This document shows, piece after piece, positions 34,170 to 43,040 of a DNA stretch of 64,000 nucleotides. Location: the NCBI GenBank assembly GCA_020726505.1, contig JAHLEZ010000013.1, positions 2,480,001 to 2,544,000 of the forward strand, given 5' to 3'. The stretch comes from Leptodontidium sp. MPI-SDFR-AT-0119. Its lineage: Eukaryota > Ascomycota > Leotiomycetes > Helotiales > Leptodontidiaceae. Every line of letters starts with the position of its first letter. Position 1 is the first letter of the stretch. The translations under genes and the position numbers were made by a program. The notes beneath the pieces were generated by a model that did no database searches, was not told where the DNA came from, and worked only from the letters and a program-made list of their open reading frames with translations.

Positions 34170-36241
34170 CACAGAACAAAAACTCGTCCTTAACAGATTA
34201 CGGTCCGCTGATAATGCCTCGTTCGACTCCCACGACGAAGAACATAATGCCAGATGCTACCAAGGTACTCGAGTGGAACTTCTGCAACACATAGATACCT
34301 GGGCTAGCGATCTCGGCAGTGAATACTTATTCTGGCTAAATGGTATGGCGGGCATTGGCAAGTCTACAATCGATAGCACAGTAGCCCAAATTTTTGCCGA
34401 CAAGGGAGACCTGGGCGCGAGTTTCTTCTTCAGGAGGGGCGAAGGTGATCGTTGCCACGCAGGATTTTTCATCGGAACAATTGCGACCCAGCTCGTCCAG
34501 AAAGTACCCTCCTTGGCACCGCATATCCAGAAAGCGATCGAGGCCGACCCGGACATTTCCAGGAAAGCTTTAAAAATTCAATTTGAAACACTCGTCTTGC
34601 AACGGTTACGCAAGATGCAAACAAATACGCAGAAGCCTTCGAGGATAGTAATTGTGGTCGATGCCCTTGACGAGTGTGACCAAGAAGAGGACATCGGGAT
34701 TATAATTCGCCTGCTTCCACAAGTACGACATATAACCTCGATACAACTCAAGTTTTTTTTGTCCAGCAGGCCAGAGCTGCATATTCGCCTTGGTTTCGAG
34801 GATATAAAGAGTAAATATAAAGTACTCGCTCTCCATCAAATTCCTGAACCTGTTGTAAAGGAAGACATCTCTGCATTCCTGGAACACGAACTAGCGACGA
34901 TCCGACAAAATTATAACAAGTCATTCAGATCAATCCGACAACTAAGTCCCCACTCCACCATTCCGGTCACCTTTTACACCAAAATCAACGATTTTCACTT
35001 AATAATATCTTTATGAAACATTAATAAAAGTACACTGAATTAAAAATGTAAGCTAATAGTATATATACGACCTCGCTTATTCACTTTAAGCTAGTTTCAA
35101 TCGGGTAATTCTCGTTAATTTAAAATTTAAAAAACACCATATAAAAGTGACTAAAAATAACTTTTAATTTTATAGTTATAAGTACTTGAAATTAATATAT
35201 ATAATAATAGATAGTCTTTATAACGGGTTTTCTATTACTAAGCAATTCTATTAGTAGTTATATTGTAATTTTAAAATAACTGTTTTACAGGGGTCTAAAA
35301 GAGTCTATTCTAATGTATATTAACAACTACTAATAGAATTATCTAATAACTGAAAATCTTAAATCAGTAGTCTTATCGGTTATAATCGCCCTTTTTTAAA
35401 GTATTTATATTCGTTTAATCATAATTAATTTTAGTCACTTTTGTATGGTATTTTTTAAATTTTAAATCTAAGAGAATTGCCTGATTAGAACTAGCTTATA
35501 TATTATTAATTTTATAACGTTTTATAAAGATATTAAGTGAAAATCGTTGATTTTGGTGTAAAGGTGACCGGAATGGTGGGGTGGGGACTTACCCGCTGAT
35601 TGGCCCAGCCGAACGAACGTCCAAGTTCTGGTCGAGATGGCTATGCCATTATTCATATTTGCTACAACTGTTTGCCGATTTATTCGTGACCGAAGATGCG
35701 GCCAACCTAACGAGCAACTTTCCAAGGTCTTGAAGTATCACACGAAGAGCCAATTATCTAAGCTTGATGCGATGTATCTCTCGGTCCTAAACCCGTTGCT
35801 AGTTGGAGTTACGGAGTCAGAGAAACGAGGTATAGTGGAAGAATTCCAGCAAGTCGTCGGCCCGATAATTATTCTTGCCAGCCCTCTCTCCGCTACTTCT
35901 CTGGATCTGCTACTCGGAGTCCCTGAAGGTACAGTCGATAGCAGAACAGATCTCCTCCACTCAGTCTTAAGTATCCCCTCTCGTGCCGGCCACCCTATTC
36001 GATTGTTTCATCTTTCGTTCCGGGACTTCCTCGTTGACACCGAGAAGCGCGAGACGAATCCATTCTGGATCAACGAGAAAGATGTTCATGGGAAGTTAGC
36101 GACTAGATGCCTCCAGCGCTTATCTACAAACAAGTATCTTAAAAAAGATATCTGCGATCTTCAAACACCAGAAAGGCCACGGGCAGATGTTGATAGACAA
36201 ACGATAGACCTACACCTCCCAGCAGATATTCAATATGCTTG
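34170..36241 (+). pseudogene. NACHT (STAND/NLR-type) gene, interrupted by a foldback element
   Basis: Part one (34170-34944): SFDSHDEEHNARCYQGTR, then Walker A LNGMAGIGKSTI, LGASFFFRRGEGDR, a Walker B-like VIVVDALDECD, FFLSSRPELHIRLGF and EDISAFLEHELATI. Part two resumes at 35590 with PADWPSRTNVQV and runs through LFIFATTVCRFI, SPLSATSLDLLLGVPEGTVD and IRLFHLSFRDFLVD to LHLPADIQYA at 36241. There two adjacent stops (TGA TAG) precede a coding-like YWVF. The 645-bp insertion at 34945-35589 is in the exon. The normal N-terminal effector domain is missing; the frame instead runs on from a retroelement protease. No WD40, ankyrin or TPR repeats follow. Fungal NLRs sense non-self and trigger a response; this copy is broken. 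Confidence 0.85.
34945..35589. mobile_element. 645-bp foldback MITE with Fot1-like ends
   Basis: It begins AGTCCCCACTCCACCATTCC and ends with the inverse, flanked by TA (34943-34944 and 35590-35591). The inverted repeat extends from both ends almost to the centre (about 35267): words such as AATTCTATTAGTAGTT near the middle pair with their inverse, and so do flanking blocks. The element can thus fold into one long hairpin. The AGTCCCC terminus matches the Fot1-like transposon at 11758. Confidence 0.88.
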
Positions 36242-37013
36242 ATAGTATTGGGTATTTCGCTAAAATTTGCGGAGACAGAGCGAAATCATTGTGAGCATAT
36301 TAGATCGACGAATCCTTAGTTGCTAACATAGTAGTCTCCCGTCACAGAAGATCGCGAGCACCGTCGCCAAGGGGCAGGTTGAGAACCCGGGCTACACGCT
36401 AACTATCGAATAATTACACATCTACACTGCCCTCGAGCCTCCTCATCGATACAAGATTGCCGCCGTCCGGTTTTGCCCTTAGCAACATTCTAACGAGCAC
36501 GAGCTTCAGCTTCGCGCTACCTACTAGCTTGCCTATAATTAAGTTTATCGTTCCACTAGCCGCTATAATATTGCCGCAGCTAAATAAATGAGAAGGATAC
36601 TAGGGATGGAGATTTACTAGGTTAAAGGAATATGTAGATAAGAAATGAAACTATTAAATAACTATACCTAGATAATTAATTATATGTGATCAAATGAGTT
36701 ATTATAGAACATACCCAAAATAATCGAGTGATGTCCAGACTTCCGACGAGCTACTCATATTATCCTGCTACAGCGGCTAAGAAGGACTACTCACACATCA
36801 GATGTCGAATATGATTCGTTAATATACCATTTAAAAGCGACTTGTCAAATCTCACACGAATGTCGATGTAAACCTAAGCATAGTTTTTCATTTCCCTAAA
36901 ACTCTTTGATTTGTTTATTAAAACCCAAAATAATAAAGGTCGAGTCATTTCTACCCGAACCTCATTTAGCGAGTTAGGGATATTATAAAGTCCCTTTAAC
37001 CTCCCACCCTATG
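36242..37013. other. No recognisable gene
   Basis: Mixed composition, stop-dense. The first part may be a mutated continuation of the NACHT gene (a YWVF-like phrase after the stops). Nothing else was identified. Confidence 0.45.
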
Positions 37014-37424
37014 CTAGGATAGTAAATCTAGTCGTGGTGATTCTAGGGCTTTAATCTCGAGTAAGGGCAAGGTAGACATATCCTCAGAAGCGTTTGATAA
37101 ACATGAGGTGGTTACGTGTGCTTTAGAAGCTTTCTTCTTCGCCCGAGACGAAGTTTCGTAGTCCGCAGCTGTTTTGGAAAGGATTAAATTACGTTGCTTC
37201 CGAGGCTTAGGCATAAAATAGTTTCTCTTGGGGCATATTTGACTTATGATATTTTTCTTGGTTGGCTATATTAGTTTTTTCGTATTTGCGAAAGTGTAGA
37301 ATTTGCCGTTTCTCTTAAAGAGGATGAAAACCTCCGTGTCATAAGCCACTTTAATATCGTAGCCCCGACGAAAGAAGTTGTTTTTCCTCTTGCGAAATTG
37401 CTTTGATTTGGCTCGCTTGTCCAT
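37014..37424 (-). pseudogene. MADS-box-like protein with one in-frame stop
   Basis: The frame starts MDKRAKSKQFRKRKNNFF and continues RRGYDIKVAYDTEVFILF, then KRNGKFYTF. This is the core of an SRF-type MADS domain: a basic helix followed by an EVxxLxxxxGKxYxF strand. A single TAG (37268-37266) interrupts it at about residue 53. The same frame then stays open to 37014 through a basic, Ser-rich tail (RAKKKASKAHVTTS). Such short MADS-like proteins occur in multiple copies in some ascomycetes. The stop could be a RIP-type Q or W codon change, or mark an unrecognised intron. Confidence 0.65.
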
Positions 37425-37479
37425 GATTAGAGTTGACGCCGATAAAGATTAGTAAGAGGTGGACTTACCCGTTATTATA

Positions 37480-37707
37480 TTAGTGGGTACTTGTACTAAG
37501 CTGCAACATCGTTACTACTATGTCGAATGCTCCCTCGCATCTCCAGCGACCACCTTTTGGATGACCACTCGAATGATTACTTTCATAATCGCTTAAATTA
37601 TTACTTGAGTGATTACTCGGTTTATAAACTCTTAGCCGATCACCCCTGCGGTTGTGCAGGTTAATTACTATAGGCCTCCTAATACTAATAGTTGTGATTA
37701 TTAGCAA
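37480..37707 (-). CDS. Unrecognised 75-aa ORF
   Basis: A short Ser/Asn-rich product containing two similar SNHSS segments spaced by eight residues. No family was recognised. It may be a chance frame over a small direct repeat (ATTACT...GAGTGATTACT). Confidence 0.15.
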   Translation of the reverse strand: MLIITTISIRRPIVINLHNRRGDRLRVYKPSNHSSNNLSDYESNHSSGHPKGGRWRCEGAFDIVVTMLQLSTSTH

Positions 37708-37935
37708 GTGGTATAACGCTATTTCTGGGACCGAGTCGAGATTCTTAATTTTTTAATATTAAAAGTTTAAATACTCATAGTATTATTAATTATGTCGTTC
37801 TTATTATTTGTACGTTTAGGGGTTTTTAAACTTAGTAACATGGACATATCATCGCGGTACTACTTCATTTTTGCCTATATCTTTATAATATGGCTTTTAC
37901 TTCGTGCTATCTATCGTGTTTTCACTTCCAAATAG

Positions 37936-38270
37936 TTGTTAACTTTCTCTTTTCTCTTAAGACATAGTGCATATTCATATATCTTTCTAAGAATTCCCTT
38001 CGTAGGGACGGCAACTCGTCTCGAGGTTCTGCTTACATCCGTATACATCACTACGAACATCATCCTCGTCACAGTCATTAAGGTGGATTTAAGGTTAGAT
38101 ATAGGCACCTATGTTACTATAATGTCGATTATAAACCTTATTCCGCTCCTGTGTAGTTTACGTTTAAGCCTTATGACGGAGCTGTTCGGAATTTCGCTAT
38201 GGACTAGTATTAGAAGCTATTAATGGTTGGGCCGAATGGCGGTTATTGTCGGGATGTATAGTCAAGCCTG
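37936..38270 (+). pseudogene. Ferric-reductase-like membrane domain fragment
   Basis: The frame reads PFVGTATRLEVLLTSVYITT, then GTYVTIMSIINLIPLLCS, LSLMTELFGISLWTSIRSY, a TAA, and WLGRMAVI in the same frame. This resembles the ferric-chelate reductase transmembrane region (the NLIPLFxGPxLSxxxxxLGxS signature, then the H-W-x-G-R helix; the helix His would be at the stop). No FAD or NAD domains follow: the sequence runs into the Ty3 element. It is a truncated relic. Confidence 0.6.
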
Positions 38271-38278
38271 AATGCCGG

Positions 38279-38308
38279 GGTCACGTGTGCCACATGTACC
38301 ACGTGACC
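38279..38308. promoter_or_regulatory. Inverted CACGTG (E-box) pair
   Basis: GGTCACGTG (38279-38287) and CACGTGACC (38300-38308) are perfect inverse arms around a 12-bp centre. They lie 13 bp left of the Ty3 insertion. On the other side of the element the sequence continues GTATATAAAGG, so before insertion an E-box palindrome stood just upstream of a TATA-like box. It was probably a promoter or an older LTR. Confidence 0.5.
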
Positions 38309-38321
38309 TCTTAGCTAGTAT

Positions 38322-38601
38322 TGTGGTGGGGACAGCCCCTGATTTCTTTTGTCACATGACTGCGCTGGTCCTTCGCACATATAAGGAGCCAACACTTGAC
38401 TACAGAACGTCAAGAACGCAACACCAGATATATTCTATTTATTAGAACCTTTTCCCTCCCCTCCTTTGCCGATTCGTACTCTCTAGATATGTGATATCTT
38501 TAGATTTGATTGATCTGTTATTTACAGAGCCTAGAATCTCCTCCGGTGGCTCGCTACATGCTACCCTCTTGTTGTGTGGATTGGGGTTCGTCCCTCCCAC
38601 A
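38322..38601 (+). repeat. 5' LTR of the Ty3/gypsy element
   Basis: 280 bp, TGTGGTGGGG...CCCTCCCACA. It contains ACATATAAGGAG, a TATA-like box for the element promoter (about 38379). By eye it is identical to 50191-50470. Confidence 0.95.
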
Positions 38602-38625
38602 TATTTTTGGTGACCGACGCAGGGA
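38602..38625 (+). other. Probable primer-binding site region
   Basis: Directly after the 5' LTR the sequence reads TATTTTTGGTGACCGACGC. A TGG-start just inside the LTR is the usual form of a tRNA primer-binding site. The tRNA is not identified. Confidence 0.4.
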
Positions 38626-39481
38626 GTGAGTTACTACTGGAGGAGGAACTAGGTAAGTATAACAGTGAGGCCCCTGTGTGCTAACTCATACAGGGAGAGT
38701 CAGGAAAAACGACAATTGTCTGAACTGAGGGAGCTATTCAGTTAGTTATCTCTCAGCCCTCAAGGCAAAACGACGAACATAGAGAATGCGGACCTTTGAC
38801 CTAGGGAGAACGAAGACTACTGAGGAACCAGGGAAAGCTACAAAGTGGGAGCACCTGCAGTACTGGAAAATCTGTCTCCCTCAGGCCACTGTTCTGATTC
38901 CATCGTTCCGAGACACAGTGCCTAGCCACTTCGCACTAGTTTCCATTCTCAGCGAAGGTTCCAGTGTTTCTAGACGTAACTAGCATTCTTTGAACGCTAG
39001 GAAAAGTCGAGACTCCACAACGGAACTGAAATTGACATATTGGAGGCTTAAGCGGAGTACTGGCGAGCCTGTATTTCGGAGTGTTCGGCGAGACATAGAA
39101 CTTCCAGGCTGGTCTGAAGCCTGGGTGGCTTACGCCGAGTGTTGATCTCCTTACTTTGTTTTCCTGTTGTATTTGCTTTTGTTGTTTTTGTAATTTCCGT
39201 GTACGAGCCCCAAGCTTCAGGGCGTGTTTGTTTTGGTTTAGTGGTTATTAGCGTTCGCCAGGGGCTGACTAGGGAGCACGGCCCTGAACCTTCGCTAGGA
39301 GTTATTGACATTCATCTCGCTTCAGGGTAAGCGAGAGCCTGTATACTTTCTGTTTTAGGGGAGGGGGTTTCCTTTACATTTCTTTGGCGATCGATGCACC
39401 GCATTCTCAGTTACTTTCCTGTATTTCCAATCGACGACACTATCAACTTACCTCACTACGACCTTCCTACGACAACGCACG

Positions 39482-42400
39482 ATGTCGAACAACGGAAACA
39501 TCGACTACGGCTACGGCAACCCTGGGATGAGTGGGTTCGGCAACATTGCAATGCCCCCTGGCTCTATTTTGACAGGAGCAACTCCTCCGTTTGGACCTGG
39601 AATCACTGCTGGGCCAAGCATTGACACCTCTACACTCTCTGAGGACACCACTTCTCAAACCTCGGAGACTTCTCAGAAGAGGAATAAGGGAAAGAAAGAA
39701 AAGCAAGGGACTAGTGGCTCTGATTCTGCCAATCTTACAGGGCCACACCAATACTCCGGCCCTACCTTTACTATGGACGACTTGAAGAACCTAAAAATCC
39801 ATCTCAGTCAGCCTATGCCTATCGCCGGAACCCTGAATGCCCCTATCTTCAATGGAATCGATGTCAGCAACTACTTCCGGATTCTCGATCGATACTTTAC
39901 AGCTTATATGGTCACCAGTGATCAAGTCAAGAAAGAATGGATTGCTGAGTACGCTACTCAAGCTCATGCATGGACCATTCGGAAGCTTTCAGGCTTCAAA
40001 GAGGGGAGCTATGCTAGCTTCAAGGATACTGTAATTCAGGAGTACCAGCGCGATGATACGGAGCGCCGCCTACATACCAATGGTTACCTTGACCGACTTG
40101 AGTATGACTTCAAGACTCTTGCAGGGGACGGCGAGCCTACTCCCGAACAGTGCCGCGACTTCCTCCGGGCATTTAGAGAGGTTGCTGTCAACTGTATCAA
40201 CCGTGGCAACCTCACTGACAAGCAAGCCTCTGTGAGATTCATCTTCTCTCTTCCTCAGAATCTACGAACCAAAGCTGTACGGGCTGCTTCCAAGAATGGT
40301 GGAACCCTGAACATCGATAACATGAACCCATTTGGAAAGGTCTACTCTGCTGTAGAGGCCCACCTCAACTCCGAGAGGGAGCTAAGCGCTATTGCTGAAG
40401 AGCAAGGCATCACCGACCGAGCATGGGGCAACACTAACAGCACTAACCTGTTCGCTGAGCGCTTTGTACCTCAGCCAACGACCTATGCTATTCCGCCTCG
40501 TGGCAGTGGACCAGCACCCCGGCACCAGTCTGACTTTGCCAACTACAGGGACAACTCCGCACGGGACGAGATTTCCAGAGCACTAAAGCAACAAGACGAG
40601 GAGCTGTTTGCACCTAATTTCCTCCCTACCTTGGAGAAAGTTGCTAGGAACCCAAGCAGGGTCAACACAAGAGATTTGGACTTCATCACTGAAGGATTGG
40701 AACACATAAGGATTCTCGGAGCAGTGGTTCAAAGAGCCTCTAATGCCAACTTCACCGCTGAGGTCAACATGTTTATGTTCTTTGAAGAGGCCCAAGAGCA
40801 AGCTGCCGTCGACTACGGTGCAGCAAATTCGAGTTCCTTGGGGTACAACAAGCGTGCCAGGGATGATCATGGTTGCCGCTGGTGCATGAATCAACACCAG
40901 CCAGGCATGAGACCCCAGGAGTATCATGGCTACATGAACCAATGCTATGACTATAAGAAATGGATCGGTCTTGGTATCATCCATGAAGCCGACGACACCA
41001 ACTACATTTGCATCGGCCCATGGCAGGAGGGAAAGAAGTCATACCCCGTCCAGTTTCCCTCGGACGGAAGGTCTAGAAGACATTACATCTTGACGCGGGT
41101 CTTAAACACCCCGTACGACCCTAACCCTGAGCGTCGAGCCAAAGCAGTTGAAGAGCTTCTTGAAGCAAGGAAAGAAGCTGCGCTTGCTAGGGAGAAGGGA
41201 GATAAGGGGACACAATCTCCGACCGTTCCTGCTATGGGTTGTATTGAGCTCATCGAAGAACCTACGGGGGACCTCAACTCGGATATCATTGGTCAATGGG
41301 ACTGCACCGAATACCAATCAGTACAGATCCAAAATTTGCTGGCGTATGGCACTGATGGTACTGATTCTGAAGCTATGGTAGCTCCGGTCGAGACCAGGCA
41401 GCGAAAGGGAGCACTTAGACAAGAGCCGTACAAGACTTCGGACAAGCTCCAAGAGAAGATCAAGTCTCAATCCACCTATGGCAAACCAAAGGCACCCCGC
41501 GATGTTGAAGAACTAGTCAAGTTCGCTGATGCTATGGACGTCGACAGCCCAGCGGAGACTAGAATAACACCGCAACAGATTCTAGCCCGCAATAAGTCCA
41601 AAGTCTCTGACCTGAGCACGAAAACGACATCTACCACGACACCGAAAACATCTTCCAAAACATCACTTGCTAGTGGCACAACAAGAAAGAGAGCTTCGAA
41701 GTCTGAGGCACCAGTAACACCATCGGCTATCCCCAGACCTGTATCCCGTACAGCGTCATCCCGAAGTCCTCGCGTGCAAGAGGCGTTGACTCGGAATGGT
41801 TACAGGCTTGACAACATCTTGGACAAATTGCTCGCACAGAAGGAGCTTCCCGGAAACCTCACGCTAGGAGAAATCATGGTCCTTATAGACCCGCCTAGAG
41901 TATCTCGTCTCTCCACTGGAACGATTGACCGACGTATGCAAAAGGAATCAATCGCTGATATTAGTACCTTGGAGTTCGAAGAACCAGAGTTGACAACTGG
42001 GGAAGATATTATTGTGTGTCAAAAACCACTTCACGGCACTCCATATACTCTTCCGAACCTCTATGCCACTGATGTTTCTGTGACTGCGAACTATGGACGA
42101 CGACTTGAGGAAATCAAACGGGAAGGCCTCAAGCTAAAGTATGAGCATTGGGAAGAGCGCATTACAACCCACAGCTCTATCCCAAGAAATCTACTAGCGG
42201 CAAAGTTCAGAACACAACAAAGACGCTGGCGACTTCAATTGTTCGCACAACAAGAAGCTCTCATTGACAACTCAGTACTATGGCTTGTAGTCAGCGCTAT
42301 CCCGGTCTTTGGTCCGATCCTCATGGTGTTACTTGGAACTATGATGCTACTTGGCAAGTGCATCTTTGGGAACCTTCCGACGAAACGCACTCGCGCTCAA

Positions 42401-42994
42401 GAACCACTATATGCTGAAGTAGCCTTACTAGGGACAACAGCTGACACAGGAAACTCATACTTCTCGCCAGCACCAAAGGTTGTTGTCACTATGCCTGGCC
42501 GAACCAAGGTCACCGATGTTAGAGCTACCCTTGACACAGGAGCTGAAGTTAGTTGCATGACACTTGAAGCAGCTACTCTCTTGGAGCTCCCTATTACTGG
42601 AAGTCAGACTATGGCCCTGAAAACAATCACCGGAGTCAAGTCCCGATTTGTTGGTTTTGCTGACAATGTTACGGTTGCCATAGGCAACTGCGTTGTCAAC
42701 AACAGATTCTATATCATGGACGCCCCTGGCATGAAGGTCATTCTAGGCTTTCCATTCTTCCGCAAAGCCAGAGTATCGTTCCGCTATCCCAGAGACTATG
42801 ATGGAGGCATTGTGCTGGCTCAGTTTTGGGATCAGCGATCAAGAGACGTCACTACGGTCAAAACCAACGATGCTACGGAGGATGCCAAGGACGCTGAAGC
42901 TCTTCGGGAAGAAAACGGGATAGGCATGATCTTTTCAGAACAAACGGACTCTGAAGATGGCTACGAAGAAGAAGACTTCTCGGGAAAAGAGTAA
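39482..42994 (+). CDS. gag: Ty3/gypsy Gag-protease polyprotein
   Basis: A 1,170-residue frame from ATG. The first part is a Gly/Pro-rich leader (MSNNGNIDYGYGNPGMSGFG). Residues about 110-280 fit the retrotransposon capsid (Retrotrans_gag) fold: SNYFRILDRYFTAYM, WTIRKLSGFKEGSY, GEPTPEQCRDFLRAFREVA. Around residue 462 there is a Cys/His cluster, CRWC with later H and C, spaced unlike the usual CX2CX4HX4C knuckle. Residues about 930-960 form a strongly hydrophobic stretch (WLVVSAIPVFGPILMVLLGT). The retropepsin is C-terminal with catalytic Asp1018 in LDTGAEVSC, then VKSRFVGFADNV and VILGFPFFRKARVSF. Gag assembles the cytoplasmic particle; the protease matures the polyprotein. The stop codon lies just after a GGGAAAA slippery site. 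Confidence 0.93.
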   Translation: MSNNGNIDYGYGNPGMSGFGNIAMPPGSILTGATPPFGPGITAGPSIDTSTLSEDTTSQTSETSQKRNKGKKEKQGTSGSDSANLTGPHQYSGPTFTMDDLKNLKIHLSQPMPIAGTLNAPIFNGIDVSNYFRILDRYFTAYMVTSDQVKKEWIAEYATQAHAWTIRKLSGFKEGSYASFKDTVIQEYQRDDTERRLHTNGYLDRLEYDFKTLAGDGEPTPEQCRDFLRAFREVAVNCINRGNLTDKQASVRFIFSLPQNLRTKAVRAASKNGGTLNIDNMNPFGKVYSAVEAHLNSERELSAIAEEQGITDRAWGNTNSTNLFAERFVPQPTTYAIPPRGSGPAPRHQSDFANYRDNSARDEISRALKQQDEELFAPNFLPTLEKVARNPSRVNTRDLDFITEGLEHIRILGAVVQRASNANFTAEVNMFMFFEEAQEQAAVDYGAANSSSLGYNKRARDDHGCRWCMNQHQPGMRPQEYHGYMNQCYDYKKWIGLGIIHEADDTNYICIGPWQEGKKSYPVQFPSDGRSRRHYILTRVLNTPYDPNPERRAKAVEELLEARKEAALAREKGDKGTQSPTVPAMGCIELIEEPTGDLNSDIIGQWDCTEYQSVQIQNLLAYGTDGTDSEAMVAPVETRQRKGALRQEPYKTSDKLQEKIKSQSTYGKPKAPRDVEELVKFADAMDVDSPAETRITPQQILARNKSKVSDLSTKTTSTTTPKTSSKTSLASGTTRKRASKSEAPVTPSAIPRPVSRTASSRSPRVQEALTRNGYRLDNILDKLLAQKELPGNLTLGEIMVLIDPPRVSRLSTGTIDRRMQKESIADISTLEFEEPELTTGEDIIVCQKPLHGTPYTLPNLYATDVSVTANYGRRLEEIKREGLKLKYEHWEERITTHSSIPRNLLAAKFRTQQRRWRLQLFAQQEALIDNSVLWLVVSAIPVFGPILMVLLGTMMLLGKCIFGNLPTKRTRAQEPLYAEVALLGTTADTGNSYFSPAPKVVVTMPGRTKVTDVRATLDTGAEVSCMTLEAATLLELPITGSQTMALKTITGVKSRFVGFADNVTVAIGNCVVNNRFYIMDAPGMKVILGFPFFRKARVSFRYPRDYDGGIVLAQFWDQRSRDVTTVKTNDATEDAKDAEALREENGIGMIFSEQTDSEDGYEEEDFSGKE

Positions 42995-43040
42995 CTGACT
43001 GCATATCGAGCGCTGCTGTCGGTGCCTTGGAATGCTCGAT
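42982..43040 (+). promoter_or_regulatory. -1 programmed ribosomal frameshift signal
   Basis: The heptamer G GGA AAA (42982-42988) lies in the Gag frame as TCG GGA AAA GAG TAA, one codon before the Gag stop. A -1 slip enters exactly the Pol frame, which is open from 42955 through the overlap. Downstream, ATCGAGC (43005-43011) and GCTCGAT (43034-43040) can form a 7-bp stem, the expected stimulatory structure, though the 16-nt spacing is longer than the usual 5-9. Confidence 0.85.
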
